In this document: positions 1-6,756 of the stretch, piece by piece
How the letters are laid out: every line of letters begins with the position of its first letter
How positions within the stretch are numbered: position 1 is the first letter of the stretch
Source: Alphaproteobacteria bacterium MarineAlpha10_Bin3
GTDB taxonomy: Bacteria; Pseudomonadota; Alphaproteobacteria; UBA8366; GCA-2717185
Reading direction: 5' to 3'
NCBI GenBank assembly: GCA_002937525.1
Contig: PTKA01000046.1
Coordinates: forward strand, 1-8,178
DNA: 8,178 nt
The notes under the pieces: model-generated
What the model was told of the DNA's origin: nothing
Seen by the model: the letters and a program-made list of their open reading frames with translations, nothing else
Database searches by the model: none
Made by a program: the position numbers and the translations under genes

Positions 1-1034
1 GCATGATCGAGATTTTCGGCGAAGCCGGGGCGGTTGCGATATACCGCGAAGGTGTTGCGGCGCGTGACGATTTGGCCGGTTTCCTGGAAACCGAAAAAAT
101 CGACTGCGATTTCGCCAAAACCGGTCAGTTCTATGGCCTTTGCCGGCCCGCCCATTACGATGGGCTGGCGCGCGAAGCCGATCTGCTGAACAAGCATTTC
201 GATATCGGCGCGGCGATGGTGGCAAAAGCCGAGCAACAGGCCGAGATCGGCACGGATTTCTACCATGGCGGTATGACCAGGCCCGATATCGGCGGGCTGC
301 ATCCAGGCAAATTTCACGACGGTCTGCTGGCCCGTGTGCGCGCCGCCGATGTGCAAATTCACGGCCAGAGCGAAGTGACCGGCATCGCGCGCGACGGTGA
401 ACAATTTCAGGTCCGCACCGCGCGCGGCACCGTGTCGGCCCGCGACGTGATCGTCGCCACCAACGGCTATACCGGCGGCGCGCTGTCCTGGCTGCACCGG
501 CGGATCATTGCCGTGCCGAGCCAGATTATCGTCACCGAACCGATCGCGCGCGGCCTGATGGACCGCCTGATGCCCAAACGCCGCATGGTCGGCGAGACAC
601 GCAATATGTACCATTATTACCGGCCCTCGCCGGATGGTGCGCGGATCGTGTTTGGTGGCCGGGCCGGCGCGCATAGCGACGACCCGAAGGTGAAATACCG
701 GCATCTGCACCGCAATCTGCTGGAACTGTTCCCCGACCTGCACGATGTCGAAATCAGCCATTCCTGGTGGGGCTATACCGGATTTACCTTCGATTTTCTG
801 CCCAAGATCGCGGTTCAGGACGGGGTTCACTATGCGGCTGGTTATTGCGGGTCGGGCGTGGTCTGGGCGCGCTGGATCGGCACCAAGACGGCGCAACATA
901 TTCTGGGGCTTCCCGAAGCGCACAGCGTGTTTGCGCAACGCGCCTTCCAGACCCGGCCGCTGTATTATGGCCGGCCGTGGTTTTTGCCGGCGGTCGTTGC
1001 CTGGTACTCGATGATGGACCGCATCGGGCAATAG
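1..1034 (+). CDS. FAD-dependent oxidoreductase (DAO / PuuB-like), 5'-truncated by window edge
   Basis: C-terminal part of a flavoprotein oxidase/dehydrogenase of the D-amino-acid-oxidase fold. Such enzymes oxidise C-N bonds of amines or N-substituted amino acids with FAD. The reading frame is open to the left edge and the N-terminal GxGxxG dinucleotide-binding motif is missing, so the ATG at position 3 is probably internal and about 90-110 residues lie upstream. Residues are numbered from that ATG. The family motif DVIVATNGYTGG is at 148-159. The C-terminal FAD loop GYCGSGVVWA is at 280-289. The typical ending RPLYYGRPWFLP is at 318-329, as in PuuB/OrdL-type oxidases. It is the first visible gene of a + strand operon, 21 nt before the CoA-transferase. 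The family call is solid. The substrate is unknown: gamma-glutamylputrescine-like amines, sarcosine-like N-methyl amino acids or others are possible. Confidence 0.88.
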   Translation, partial: MIEIFGEAGAVAIYREGVAARDDLAGFLETEKIDCDFAKTGQFYGLCRPAHYDGLAREADLLNKHFDIGAAMVAKAEQQAEIGTDFYHGGMTRPDIGGLHPGKFHDGLLARVRAADVQIHGQSEVTGIARDGEQFQVRTARGTVSARDVIVATNGYTGGALSWLHRRIIAVPSQIIVTEPIARGLMDRLMPKRRMVGETRNMYHYYRPSPDGARIVFGGRAGAHSDDPKVKYRHLHRNLLELFPDLHDVEISHSWWGYTGFTFDFLPKIAVQDGVHYAAGYCGSGVVWARWIGTKTAQHILGLPEAHSVFAQRAFQTRPLYYGRPWFLPAVVAWYSMMDRIGQ

Positions 1035-1055
1035 TTATTTCAAGGAGACGCCGCA

Positions 1056-2252
1056 ATGGCCGGAGCGCTGGATGGATACAGGATTATCGACCTCACAAGC
1101 ATGATCGCCGGGCCATGGGCGACCATGATCCTGGGCGATCAGGGCGCCGATGTGATCAAGGTGGAAACCCGTGGGTGCGGCGATCATGTCCGTGCTGGCG
1201 GCAACCGGCAAGGCGGGTTGCCGGCGAATTTCCTTAACAACAACCGCAACAAACGCTCGATTACCATCGATCTGAAGGACCCGCGCGGCCGCGACGCGTT
1301 CCTGCGTCTCGCTGCTAGCGCCGACGTGGTGGTGCAGAATTTTCGTCCCGGCGTGGTGGAACGGCTCGGCGTCGACGAGGCGGCGGTTCGCAATGTTGCG
1401 CCCAAGATCGTCTATGTCTCGATCAGCGGCTTCGGGGAAAATGGCCCCTATGCGGGCAAGCCGACCTATGATCCGCTGATCCAGGCGATCTCCGGGCTGG
1501 CGTCGGTGCAGGGCGGCTCGGACGACCGGCGGCCCCGCCTGATCCGCACCATCGTCCCCGATAAGCTGACGGCGGTGACCGCCTCGCAGGCGATCACGGC
1601 GGCGTTGCTGGCGCGCGAGCGAACCGGAAAGGGGCAGCATGTCAGGCTGTCGATGCTGGATGCGGTGATCGCCTTCTTGTGGTCCTCGGACATGGGTAGC
1701 CAGACCTTTCCCGACGCGGAAATCAGCGTGCAGCGCGCGGCCAGTTTCATCGATCTGATCTATGAGACCAGGGACGGCCATATGAGCGTTGCGGTGATGA
1801 ACGACCGCGAATGGGCCGGGTTGACGCGCGCACTGGAACGCCCGGAATGGCTCGACGATAAACGCTTTGCCTCGCCAAGACTGCGCGATGCGAATATCGA
1901 CGAGCGGCTGAGCATGACCCAGGAGGTGTTACGCACCCGCACCACCGATGATTGGCTGGCGCGGCTGGAAAAAGCCGGCGTGCCGTGTGCGCCGGTCCTG
2001 CATCGCCGCGATCTGACCGGCCACCCGCAGATCCAGGCAAGCGGTATCCTGATCGAGACCGATCACCGCGACGCCGGCCGGCTGCGCCAGGCCCGTCCCG
2101 CCATCCGTTTCGAGGGAACGCCGTCGTCGATCCGGCGCGGTGCGCCGCAGCTTGGCGAACACACCGACGAAATTCTGCGCGAAGCCGGGCTATCGGATGC
2201 GTTGATTGCGGATTTGCGCGCACAATCCATTGTAGGGGAAGAAGCGTCATGA
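1056..2252 (+). CDS. Class III CoA-transferase (CaiB/BaiF family)
   Basis: 398 residues, the usual full length. It is a cytoplasmic enzyme expected to move CoA between carboxylic acids, or to act as an acyl-CoA racemase-like relative. The N-terminal family signature DLTSMIAGPWATMILGDQGA is at 12-31, followed by VIKVE at 33-37. The block IVYVSISGFGENGPY spans 118-132. The catalytic aspartate that forms the glutamyl/aspartyl-CoA anhydride in formyl-CoA transferase and CaiB corresponds to D169, in TIVPDK. It is followed by the conserved GKGQHVRLSMLDA at 191-203. The start is supported by AAGGAG at 1042-1047, 8 nt upstream. The stop overlaps the next gene's start in an ATGA, implying translational coupling. 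Substrate and CoA donor are unknown; the operon context suggests activation of a carboxylate made or used by the neighbouring redox and hydrolase enzymes. Confidence 0.93.
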   Translation: MAGALDGYRIIDLTSMIAGPWATMILGDQGADVIKVETRGCGDHVRAGGNRQGGLPANFLNNNRNKRSITIDLKDPRGRDAFLRLAASADVVVQNFRPGVVERLGVDEAAVRNVAPKIVYVSISGFGENGPYAGKPTYDPLIQAISGLASVQGGSDDRRPRLIRTIVPDKLTAVTASQAITAALLARERTGKGQHVRLSMLDAVIAFLWSSDMGSQTFPDAEISVQRAASFIDLIYETRDGHMSVAVMNDREWAGLTRALERPEWLDDKRFASPRLRDANIDERLSMTQEVLRTRTTDDWLARLEKAGVPCAPVLHRRDLTGHPQIQASGILIETDHRDAGRLRQARPAIRFEGTPSSIRRGAPQLGEHTDEILREAGLSDALIADLRAQSIVGEEAS

Positions 2253-3376
2253 AAACCATGCGCGATGCGCTCGGCGATCTGGCGGGCATGAAAAACGCCA
2301 TCGAAGCCAGCGCGTTCGATGCCGTGATCGCGGTGTCGCCGGAAAATGTCCAGTATATCGGCGATGTATTCATCTCGACCCAGATCGATATCCGCGACCG
2401 CCTCGCCTTGATCGTGTGGGCCAAGGGGCGCGACCCGGTCTATGTCCTGTGCGCGGTCGAAGAAGGCTATATCCGCCAGGAATCCTGGATCGGCGATATC
2501 CGTACCTATAAGGAGTTCGTGACCGCGCCGATCGACGTGCTGGCCGATGTCCTGGATGAATTCGGGCTGGCGCGCGGCCGGGTCGGGATCGAAACCGAAT
2601 ATCTGGCGACACAGTATAATCAAGCCTTGCTGGCGCGCTTGCCCGGCTTGCGGCTGGAATCCTGCGAGGATCTATTCTCGCGGGTGCGGATGATAAAATC
2701 GCCGCGCGAACGCGAAATCATGACGGCGGCGTTCCGGGGCACCGAAAAGGCGCTGATGGAAACCTATGCCGCGGTGAAGATCGGCGACACCGAACGCGAC
2801 ATGGCCTTCCGGCTGTGCGACGGCATCTTGCGGTCGGGCGCGCAATCGGTCGCCTTTTGCCATATCAACGCCGGCGCCAATACCGGCTTTCCGCATATGG
2901 ATCCCTCGGCCAACCGGGTCGCCAAGGGCGATATCCTGAAGGCCGATACCGGTGGATTTTACCGCCGCTATTACTCCAATGTCGGCCGCACCGCCAAGAT
3001 GGGCAAACCGACCGGCGAGGATAATTCCTGGTGGCGGCGGTTGCGCGATATCCATCACGAGATCATCGACATGGTGCGGCCCGGCAATACCGGGGCGCAG
3101 CTCTTCGAGCGGGCGACTAGGCTGCATGAAAAGCACGCAATCCCCTTTCCCTATGCGCATAACGGGCATGGCATCGGGCTGCAAATTCACGAACACCCGC
3201 TGATAAGCCCGCATGAATCTATTCCCTATGAAGCGGGCATGATGACGACGGTGGAAACCAGGGTGCGCTGGCCCGGCAAGGTTGGATATCACATGGAAGA
3301 CTTGATCGAAGTGACCGAATCGGCGCCGATTCTGCGCTCGGACTATTTCGACAATGAAGACATCATGGTTGTTTAA
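2249..3376 (+). CDS. M24 family 'pita-bread' hydrolase (Xaa-Pro peptidase / creatinase-like) with an altered metal site
   Basis: 375 residues from the ATG overlapping the upstream stop, with GGGGAA at 2235-2240 as ribosome-binding site. The N-terminal creatinase-like domain covers about 10-145 and the pita-bread catalytic domain about 150-365. Aligned by eye with E. coli PepP, D233, H307, E336 and E350 match metal ligands, and H216 matches the conserved proton-shuttle His (also creatinase H232). The second ligand Asp is Asn244, in YYSNVGRT, with the normal 11-residue spacing from D233. GHGIG at 306-310 and HEHP at 314-317 are typical. The altered site leaves open a mononuclear, weak or metal-independent enzyme. 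Creatinase is the known metal-free relative; it cleaves an amidine/amide C-N bond rather than a peptide. DMSP lyase DddP also belongs to this fold but is longer and keeps its metal residues, so I do not propose it. Substrate unknown. Confidence 0.9.
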   Translation: MKTMRDALGDLAGMKNAIEASAFDAVIAVSPENVQYIGDVFISTQIDIRDRLALIVWAKGRDPVYVLCAVEEGYIRQESWIGDIRTYKEFVTAPIDVLADVLDEFGLARGRVGIETEYLATQYNQALLARLPGLRLESCEDLFSRVRMIKSPREREIMTAAFRGTEKALMETYAAVKIGDTERDMAFRLCDGILRSGAQSVAFCHINAGANTGFPHMDPSANRVAKGDILKADTGGFYRRYYSNVGRTAKMGKPTGEDNSWWRRLRDIHHEIIDMVRPGNTGAQLFERATRLHEKHAIPFPYAHNGHGIGLQIHEHPLISPHESIPYEAGMMTTVETRVRWPGKVGYHMEDLIEVTESAPILRSDYFDNEDIMVV

Positions 3377-3380
3377 GGAG
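3375..3380 (+). promoter_or_regulatory. Shine-Dalgarno AAGGAG that fixes the GTG start of the LLM oxidoreductase
   Basis: AAGGAG overlaps the TAA stop of the M24 gene and sits 6 nt before GTG at 3387. The in-frame ATG at 3354 lies inside the upstream gene with no comparable site. This supports GTG as the start and suggests coupled translation. Confidence 0.75.
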
Positions 3381-3386
3381 CCCATC

Positions 3387-4298
3387 GTGACGCAGCGCAA
3401 ACCCGCATTGAGCCTCGTCGCCGTACCCGGACGCCGCAAGGCGACGCTGGAACTGGCGACCGAGATCGAACGGCGGGGCTTTACCGGTATCTATTGTCCC
3501 AGCATGGCCGACGGCATGGCGCTTTGCGAAGCGCTGGCCTTCGTTACCGAAACGATCCCGTTCGGAACCTCGATCGCGCCGATCTATACGCGGCCGCCGC
3601 TGGATTACGCGCAAAACGCCAGTTTCATTCACGAAGTATCGGGCGGCCGTTTCAGTTTCGGCATCGGCGTCAGCCACGCGCCGTCGATGAGGCGCATGGG
3701 GAAGACCGGCGGCAAACCCTTATCGGATACGCGCGATTTCGTTGCCGCCTATCTTGATGCGCCGCGCGTCGGCGAAAAACCGCCATTGATCCTGGCCGCG
3801 CTGCGCCAGAAGATGATCGCTTTGGCCGGTGAAATCGGCAATGGCCTGGTCTTCGCCAATGGAGCGCGCTCGCACATGAAACAATCGCTGAACGTGCTTC
3901 CGGAAGGTGTGCGCAAGGATGAAATTTTCACCATCGCCAACATGATCCCGACCTGTATCAGCGACGATATCGAAGCCGCCAAGGCGGTCAACCGGCGCAC
4001 CCTGACGTCCTATGCGATGCTGCCAAATTACCGCAATTACTGGAAAGAAGCGGGTTACGAGGCGGAAATGACGGCAATCGAAGCCGCCATCGACACCGGC
4101 GACAATGCCCGCATACCGGCCTTGCTCAGTGACCGCTGGCTTGCCGATACGACCCTTTTCGGGCCAGTGGCGCAGATCCGCAACGGGCTCGACGCCTGGT
4201 ACGATGCCGGAATCCGAACCCCAATCCTGGTGCCGTCATCGGCAGTGGGCAACCAGATGAAAGCCTTCGAGGAGATGTTCGCGGCTTTCGAGACGTAA
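3387..4298 (+). CDS. LLM-class flavin-dependent oxidoreductase (luciferase-like monooxygenase)
   Basis: 303 residues from the GTG start. A TIM-barrel flavin (FMN or F420) enzyme of the bacterial luciferase superfamily, expected in the cytoplasm. Visible family features are the barrel start followed by ELATEIERRGFTGIYCPS near 20-37, then GTSIAPIYTRPPLDYAQ and the signature SGGRFSFGIGVSHAP at 86-100. Next come a short linker, PPLILAALRQKM, and a C-terminal helical part ending in PVAQIRNGLDAWYDAGIRTP. At 303 residues it is slightly short for the family but shows no break. It is the last gene of the operon, 10 nt after the M24 stop, and converges on the molybdoenzyme gene 29 nt away. No flavin reductase is adjacent. 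The cofactor (FMN or F420) and substrate cannot be decided from sequence alone. Confidence 0.88.
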   Translation: MTQRKPALSLVAVPGRRKATLELATEIERRGFTGIYCPSMADGMALCEALAFVTETIPFGTSIAPIYTRPPLDYAQNASFIHEVSGGRFSFGIGVSHAPSMRRMGKTGGKPLSDTRDFVAAYLDAPRVGEKPPLILAALRQKMIALAGEIGNGLVFANGARSHMKQSLNVLPEGVRKDEIFTIANMIPTCISDDIEAAKAVNRRTLTSYAMLPNYRNYWKEAGYEAEMTAIEAAIDTGDNARIPALLSDRWLADTTLFGPVAQIRNGLDAWYDAGIRTPILVPSSAVGNQMKAFEEMFAAFET

Positions 4299-4327
4299 GG
4301 CCAGCGTTACACCCCATCCCTCGCGCG

Positions 4328-6631
4328 TTAGTCGTCGCCGGCGCCGTTCGACGCTTCGATCGCCGCCAGGACCTTCGGCGGTGACATCGGTAGCGCTTCG
4401 AAGCGGATGTTGGTCGCGTTGGTGATGGCGTTGGCGATCGCCGCCATTGGCGGGATGATTGGGGTTTCGCCGATGCCGCGGACGCCAAAGGGATGCCGTG
4501 GATTGGGGATTTCGATGATGATCGTGTCAATCATCGGCACGTCGGAGGCGACCGGAATGCGGTAATCGAGGAAGCCGGCATTTTCCAGCTTGCCGTCCTT
4601 GTCGTAGATATATTCTTCGTTCAACGCCCAGCCGACGCCCTGCACGGCACCGCCCTGGAACTGGCCCTCGACATAGCCAGGATGGATCGCCTTGCCGGCG
4701 TCCTGGGCCACGGTGTAGCGCAGGATGGTGACCCGGCCGGTTTCCGGATCGACTTCGACATCGACCAGGTGGGTCCCGAAGCTGGGTGCCGCACCCTGGG
4801 CGTTGATCTGCGCGTGGCCGGCGATCGGGCCACCGGTCTTGTTGGCGGCCTTGGCCAGATCGGCGAGCGACAGCGGATCGAATTCGCCGGCGTTGGAACC
4901 GGCGGGCCGGGCTTCGCCATCGACCCATTCGACGGCGTCGATCGGAATATCCCAGATCTTGGCGGCGCGGCTGCGCAGATCGTCGATGGTTTTGCCGGCG
5001 GCTTCGGCGGCGGCAAGGCCGTTCGAGAACGTGGCCCGGCTGCCACCGGTGAGGAAAGTGTAGCCGATTGATGCGGTGTCGGCGATGATCGGGCGCACTT
5101 TGTCGTAATCGACACCCAGGGATTCAGCGACCATCAGACACAGCGAGGCCCGCGAGCCGCCGATATCCGGCGTGCCCGACATCACCGTGACCGATCCATC
5201 CTCGATGACATTGATCGAGATGCAGGTTTCGCCGCCGATATTGAACCAGAAGCCGGACGCCACGCCGCGGCCCTGATTGGCTTTCAGCGGTGCTTTGTAA
5301 TGATCGTGATCGCGCACCGCTTCCAGGGTTTCGACCAGCCCGATGGGACCGAATTTCGGGCCGAATGCCGCCCGCGTGCCTTCCTTGGCCGCATTCTTCA
5401 GGCGGAATTCAACCGGATCGATGCCCAGTTTGCCGGCAATCTCGTCAATTATCGATTCGACCCCATATTCCGAAATCGGCGCCCCCGGCGCGCGGTAAGC
5501 GGCCACTTTGGGCCGGTTCGTCACCACGTCATAGGCCGTGACATGGACGTTTGCCATGTCATAGGGCGCAAAGGCGCACATCGCGCCCGGCTGGATCGGC
5601 GAGCCGGCAAAGGCGCCGGCCTGATAGTTGAGCGTCGCGGTGCCGGCAGTGAGGATGCCGTCCTTGGTGGCGCCGATCCTGATCGTCATGTTGGCGCCCG
5701 AAGTCGGGCCGGTGGCGCGGAACACCTCTTCACGGGTCATTGTCATTTTGACCGCCTTACCGGCCTTGCCGGAAAGCGCCAGCGCCAGCGGTTCCAGATA
5801 GATCACGGTCTTGCCGCCAAACCCGCCGCCAATTTCCGACGACGTGACCCGCAGTTTCGAAATATCCATGTCGAGCAGCCGCGCGCAATTGGCGCGGACG
5901 ACGAAATGTCCCTGGGTCGAACACCACAATTCGGCCGAGCCGTCCTCCGATACATTGGCGACGCAGGCATGGGGTTCGATGTAGCCCTGATGTACCGCGG
6001 CGGTGTTGAATTCGCGCTCGATCACGATATCGGCGGCGGCGAAACCGGCCTCGACATCGCCGGATTTGACCTCGATCCGTTTGGCGATATTCGACGCATT
6101 GGCCGGTTTGGGATCGACGCCGTCGGTGAACATATCGTCATGCAGGATCGGCGCATCGTCGGCCATCGCTTCGACAACGTCGATGACATGCGGCAGCACT
6201 TCGTAATCGACCTCGATCAGCGCCAAAGCGGCTTCGGCGATCAGCGCATCGGTCGCCGCCACGGCGGCCACGGCATGTCCGTCATAGAGCACCTTGCCGC
6301 GGGCCATGACGTTGTGAGAGACGTCGCGGTAGTTGATCTGCATCTCGCCATTGGCGATCGGTTCGGTCGGCATCAATTTGAAATCGGCCGCGGTGATGAC
6401 CGCCTTGACCCCTTGCAGCGCTTCGGCTTTCGAGGTGTCGATCGATTTGATCCGGGCATGGGCATGCGGGCTGCGCAGCACCTTGCCGAACAACATGTTG
6501 GGGACGGTCAGATCGGCGCCGAATTTGGCCCGGCCGGTAACCTTATCAACCCCGTCGGGCCGCAATTGCCGCGTTCCGACCCATTTGTAGTCCGTGCCGC
6601 CATTGCCGCCATTGCTTTTCGCCGTGCCCAT
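4328..6631 (-). CDS. Xanthine dehydrogenase family molybdopterin-binding (large) subunit
   Basis: 767 residues, full length for a CoxL/XdhB/HcrA-type catalytic subunit that binds molybdopterin cytosine dinucleotide and hydroxylates a carbon using water. The N-terminal a/b-hammerhead domain is about 27-142 (VTGRAKFGAD at 31-40, LRSPHAHARI at 52-61). Two molybdopterin-binding domains follow. GGGFGGK is at 268-274, AYRAPGAP at 378-385, and the catalytic Glu is E722 in GVRGIGET. The AYRAPGAP loop lacks the Cys of the form I CO dehydrogenase motif (AYXCSFR), so CO oxidation is unlikely; a heteroaromatic, purine, aldehyde or acyl-CoA substrate fits better. The ATG at 6631 is preferred because GGGGAG lies 9 nt upstream; the in-frame ATG at 6697 would fall at the predicted transcription start. 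Neither the [2Fe-2S] nor the FAD partner subunit is in the window. Confidence 0.93.
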   Translation of the reverse strand: MGTAKSNGGNGGTDYKWVGTRQLRPDGVDKVTGRAKFGADLTVPNMLFGKVLRSPHAHARIKSIDTSKAEALQGVKAVITAADFKLMPTEPIANGEMQINYRDVSHNVMARGKVLYDGHAVAAVAATDALIAEAALALIEVDYEVLPHVIDVVEAMADDAPILHDDMFTDGVDPKPANASNIAKRIEVKSGDVEAGFAAADIVIEREFNTAAVHQGYIEPHACVANVSEDGSAELWCSTQGHFVVRANCARLLDMDISKLRVTSSEIGGGFGGKTVIYLEPLALALSGKAGKAVKMTMTREEVFRATGPTSGANMTIRIGATKDGILTAGTATLNYQAGAFAGSPIQPGAMCAFAPYDMANVHVTAYDVVTNRPKVAAYRAPGAPISEYGVESIIDEIAGKLGIDPVEFRLKNAAKEGTRAAFGPKFGPIGLVETLEAVRDHDHYKAPLKANQGRGVASGFWFNIGGETCISINVIEDGSVTVMSGTPDIGGSRASLCLMVAESLGVDYDKVRPIIADTASIGYTFLTGGSRATFSNGLAAAEAAGKTIDDLRSRAAKIWDIPIDAVEWVDGEARPAGSNAGEFDPLSLADLAKAANKTGGPIAGHAQINAQGAAPSFGTHLVDVEVDPETGRVTILRYTVAQDAGKAIHPGYVEGQFQGGAVQGVGWALNEEYIYDKDGKLENAGFLDYRIPVASDVPMIDTIIIEIPNPRHPFGVRGIGETPIIPPMAAIANAITNATNIRFEALPMSPPKVLAAIEASNGAGDD

Positions 6632-6640
6632 GAACCTTAA

Positions 6641-6646
6641 CTCCCC
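6641..6646 (-). promoter_or_regulatory. Shine-Dalgarno GGGGAG deciding the molybdoenzyme start
   Basis: On the - strand GGGGAG lies 9 nt before the ATG at 6631, with a second weaker AAGG at 6635-6638. It supports the shorter protein beginning MGTAKSNGG, which matches where family similarity starts (VGTRQLRPDGVDKVTG follows soon after). Confidence 0.6.
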
Positions 6647-6702
6647 AATACAGCGGCCAAAACTCGGTCGCTGGAAAACGCGCGATATTTTCGTCAATTA
6701 CG

Positions 6703-6731
6703 ATTATACCTGGACTGTCGGCGAGAGCCAA
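6703..6731 (-). promoter_or_regulatory. Putative sigma70-type promoter for the molybdoenzyme gene
   Basis: Read on the - strand: TTGGCT (6731-6726), a 17-nt spacer, then a perfect TATAAT (6708-6703). The expected transcription start is near 6696, giving a leader of about 65 nt to the ATG at 6631. It lies in the 125-nt divergent spacer. I see no clear + strand promoter for the BNR-repeat gene there. Prediction from sequence only. Confidence 0.5.
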
Positions 6732-6756
6732 TCGGGATTGTATCGGAGGATATGGC

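Noticed and set aside
1035..1781. 248-codon - strand open frame
   Set aside because: Antisense to the CoA-transferase gene, with no recognisable motif and no convincing ribosome-binding site.
1952..2248. 99-residue N-terminal extension of the M24 protein
   Set aside because: It overlaps the C-terminal part of the CoA-transferase out of frame and reads as Arg/Pro/Ala-rich nonsense. The ATG at 2249 has a good ribosome-binding site and gives the usual family length.
2249..3376. DMSP lyase (DddP), suggested by an M24 protein beside a class III CoA-transferase
   Set aside because: DddP is longer and keeps both metal-site Asp residues; this 375-residue protein has Asn at one. The CoA-transferase is a plain single-domain protein, not DddD.
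3354..3386. ATG start 11 codons upstream for the LLM oxidoreductase
   Set aside because: It lies inside the M24 coding sequence without a ribosome-binding site. GTG at 3387 has AAGGAG at ideal spacing.
2672..3439. 255-codon - strand open frame
   Set aside because: Antisense to the M24 gene and the LLM start; composition is that of a shadow frame.
4299..4327. Terminator between the convergent LLM and molybdoenzyme genes
   Set aside because: Only a direct repeat GCGTTA is visible (4305-4310, 4325-4330); no stem-loop with a T-run could be found.
5300..6640. 446-codon open frame on the + strand
   Set aside because: It lies fully antisense to the well-recognised molybdoenzyme gene. Its product is low-complexity (rich in Arg, Gly, Asp and His) and matches no family, typical of the antisense frame of a GC-rich gene.
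6632..6697. 22-codon upstream extension of the molybdoenzyme
   Set aside because: The ATG at 6697 coincides with the predicted transcription start and has no Shine-Dalgarno; the added residues do not resemble the family.
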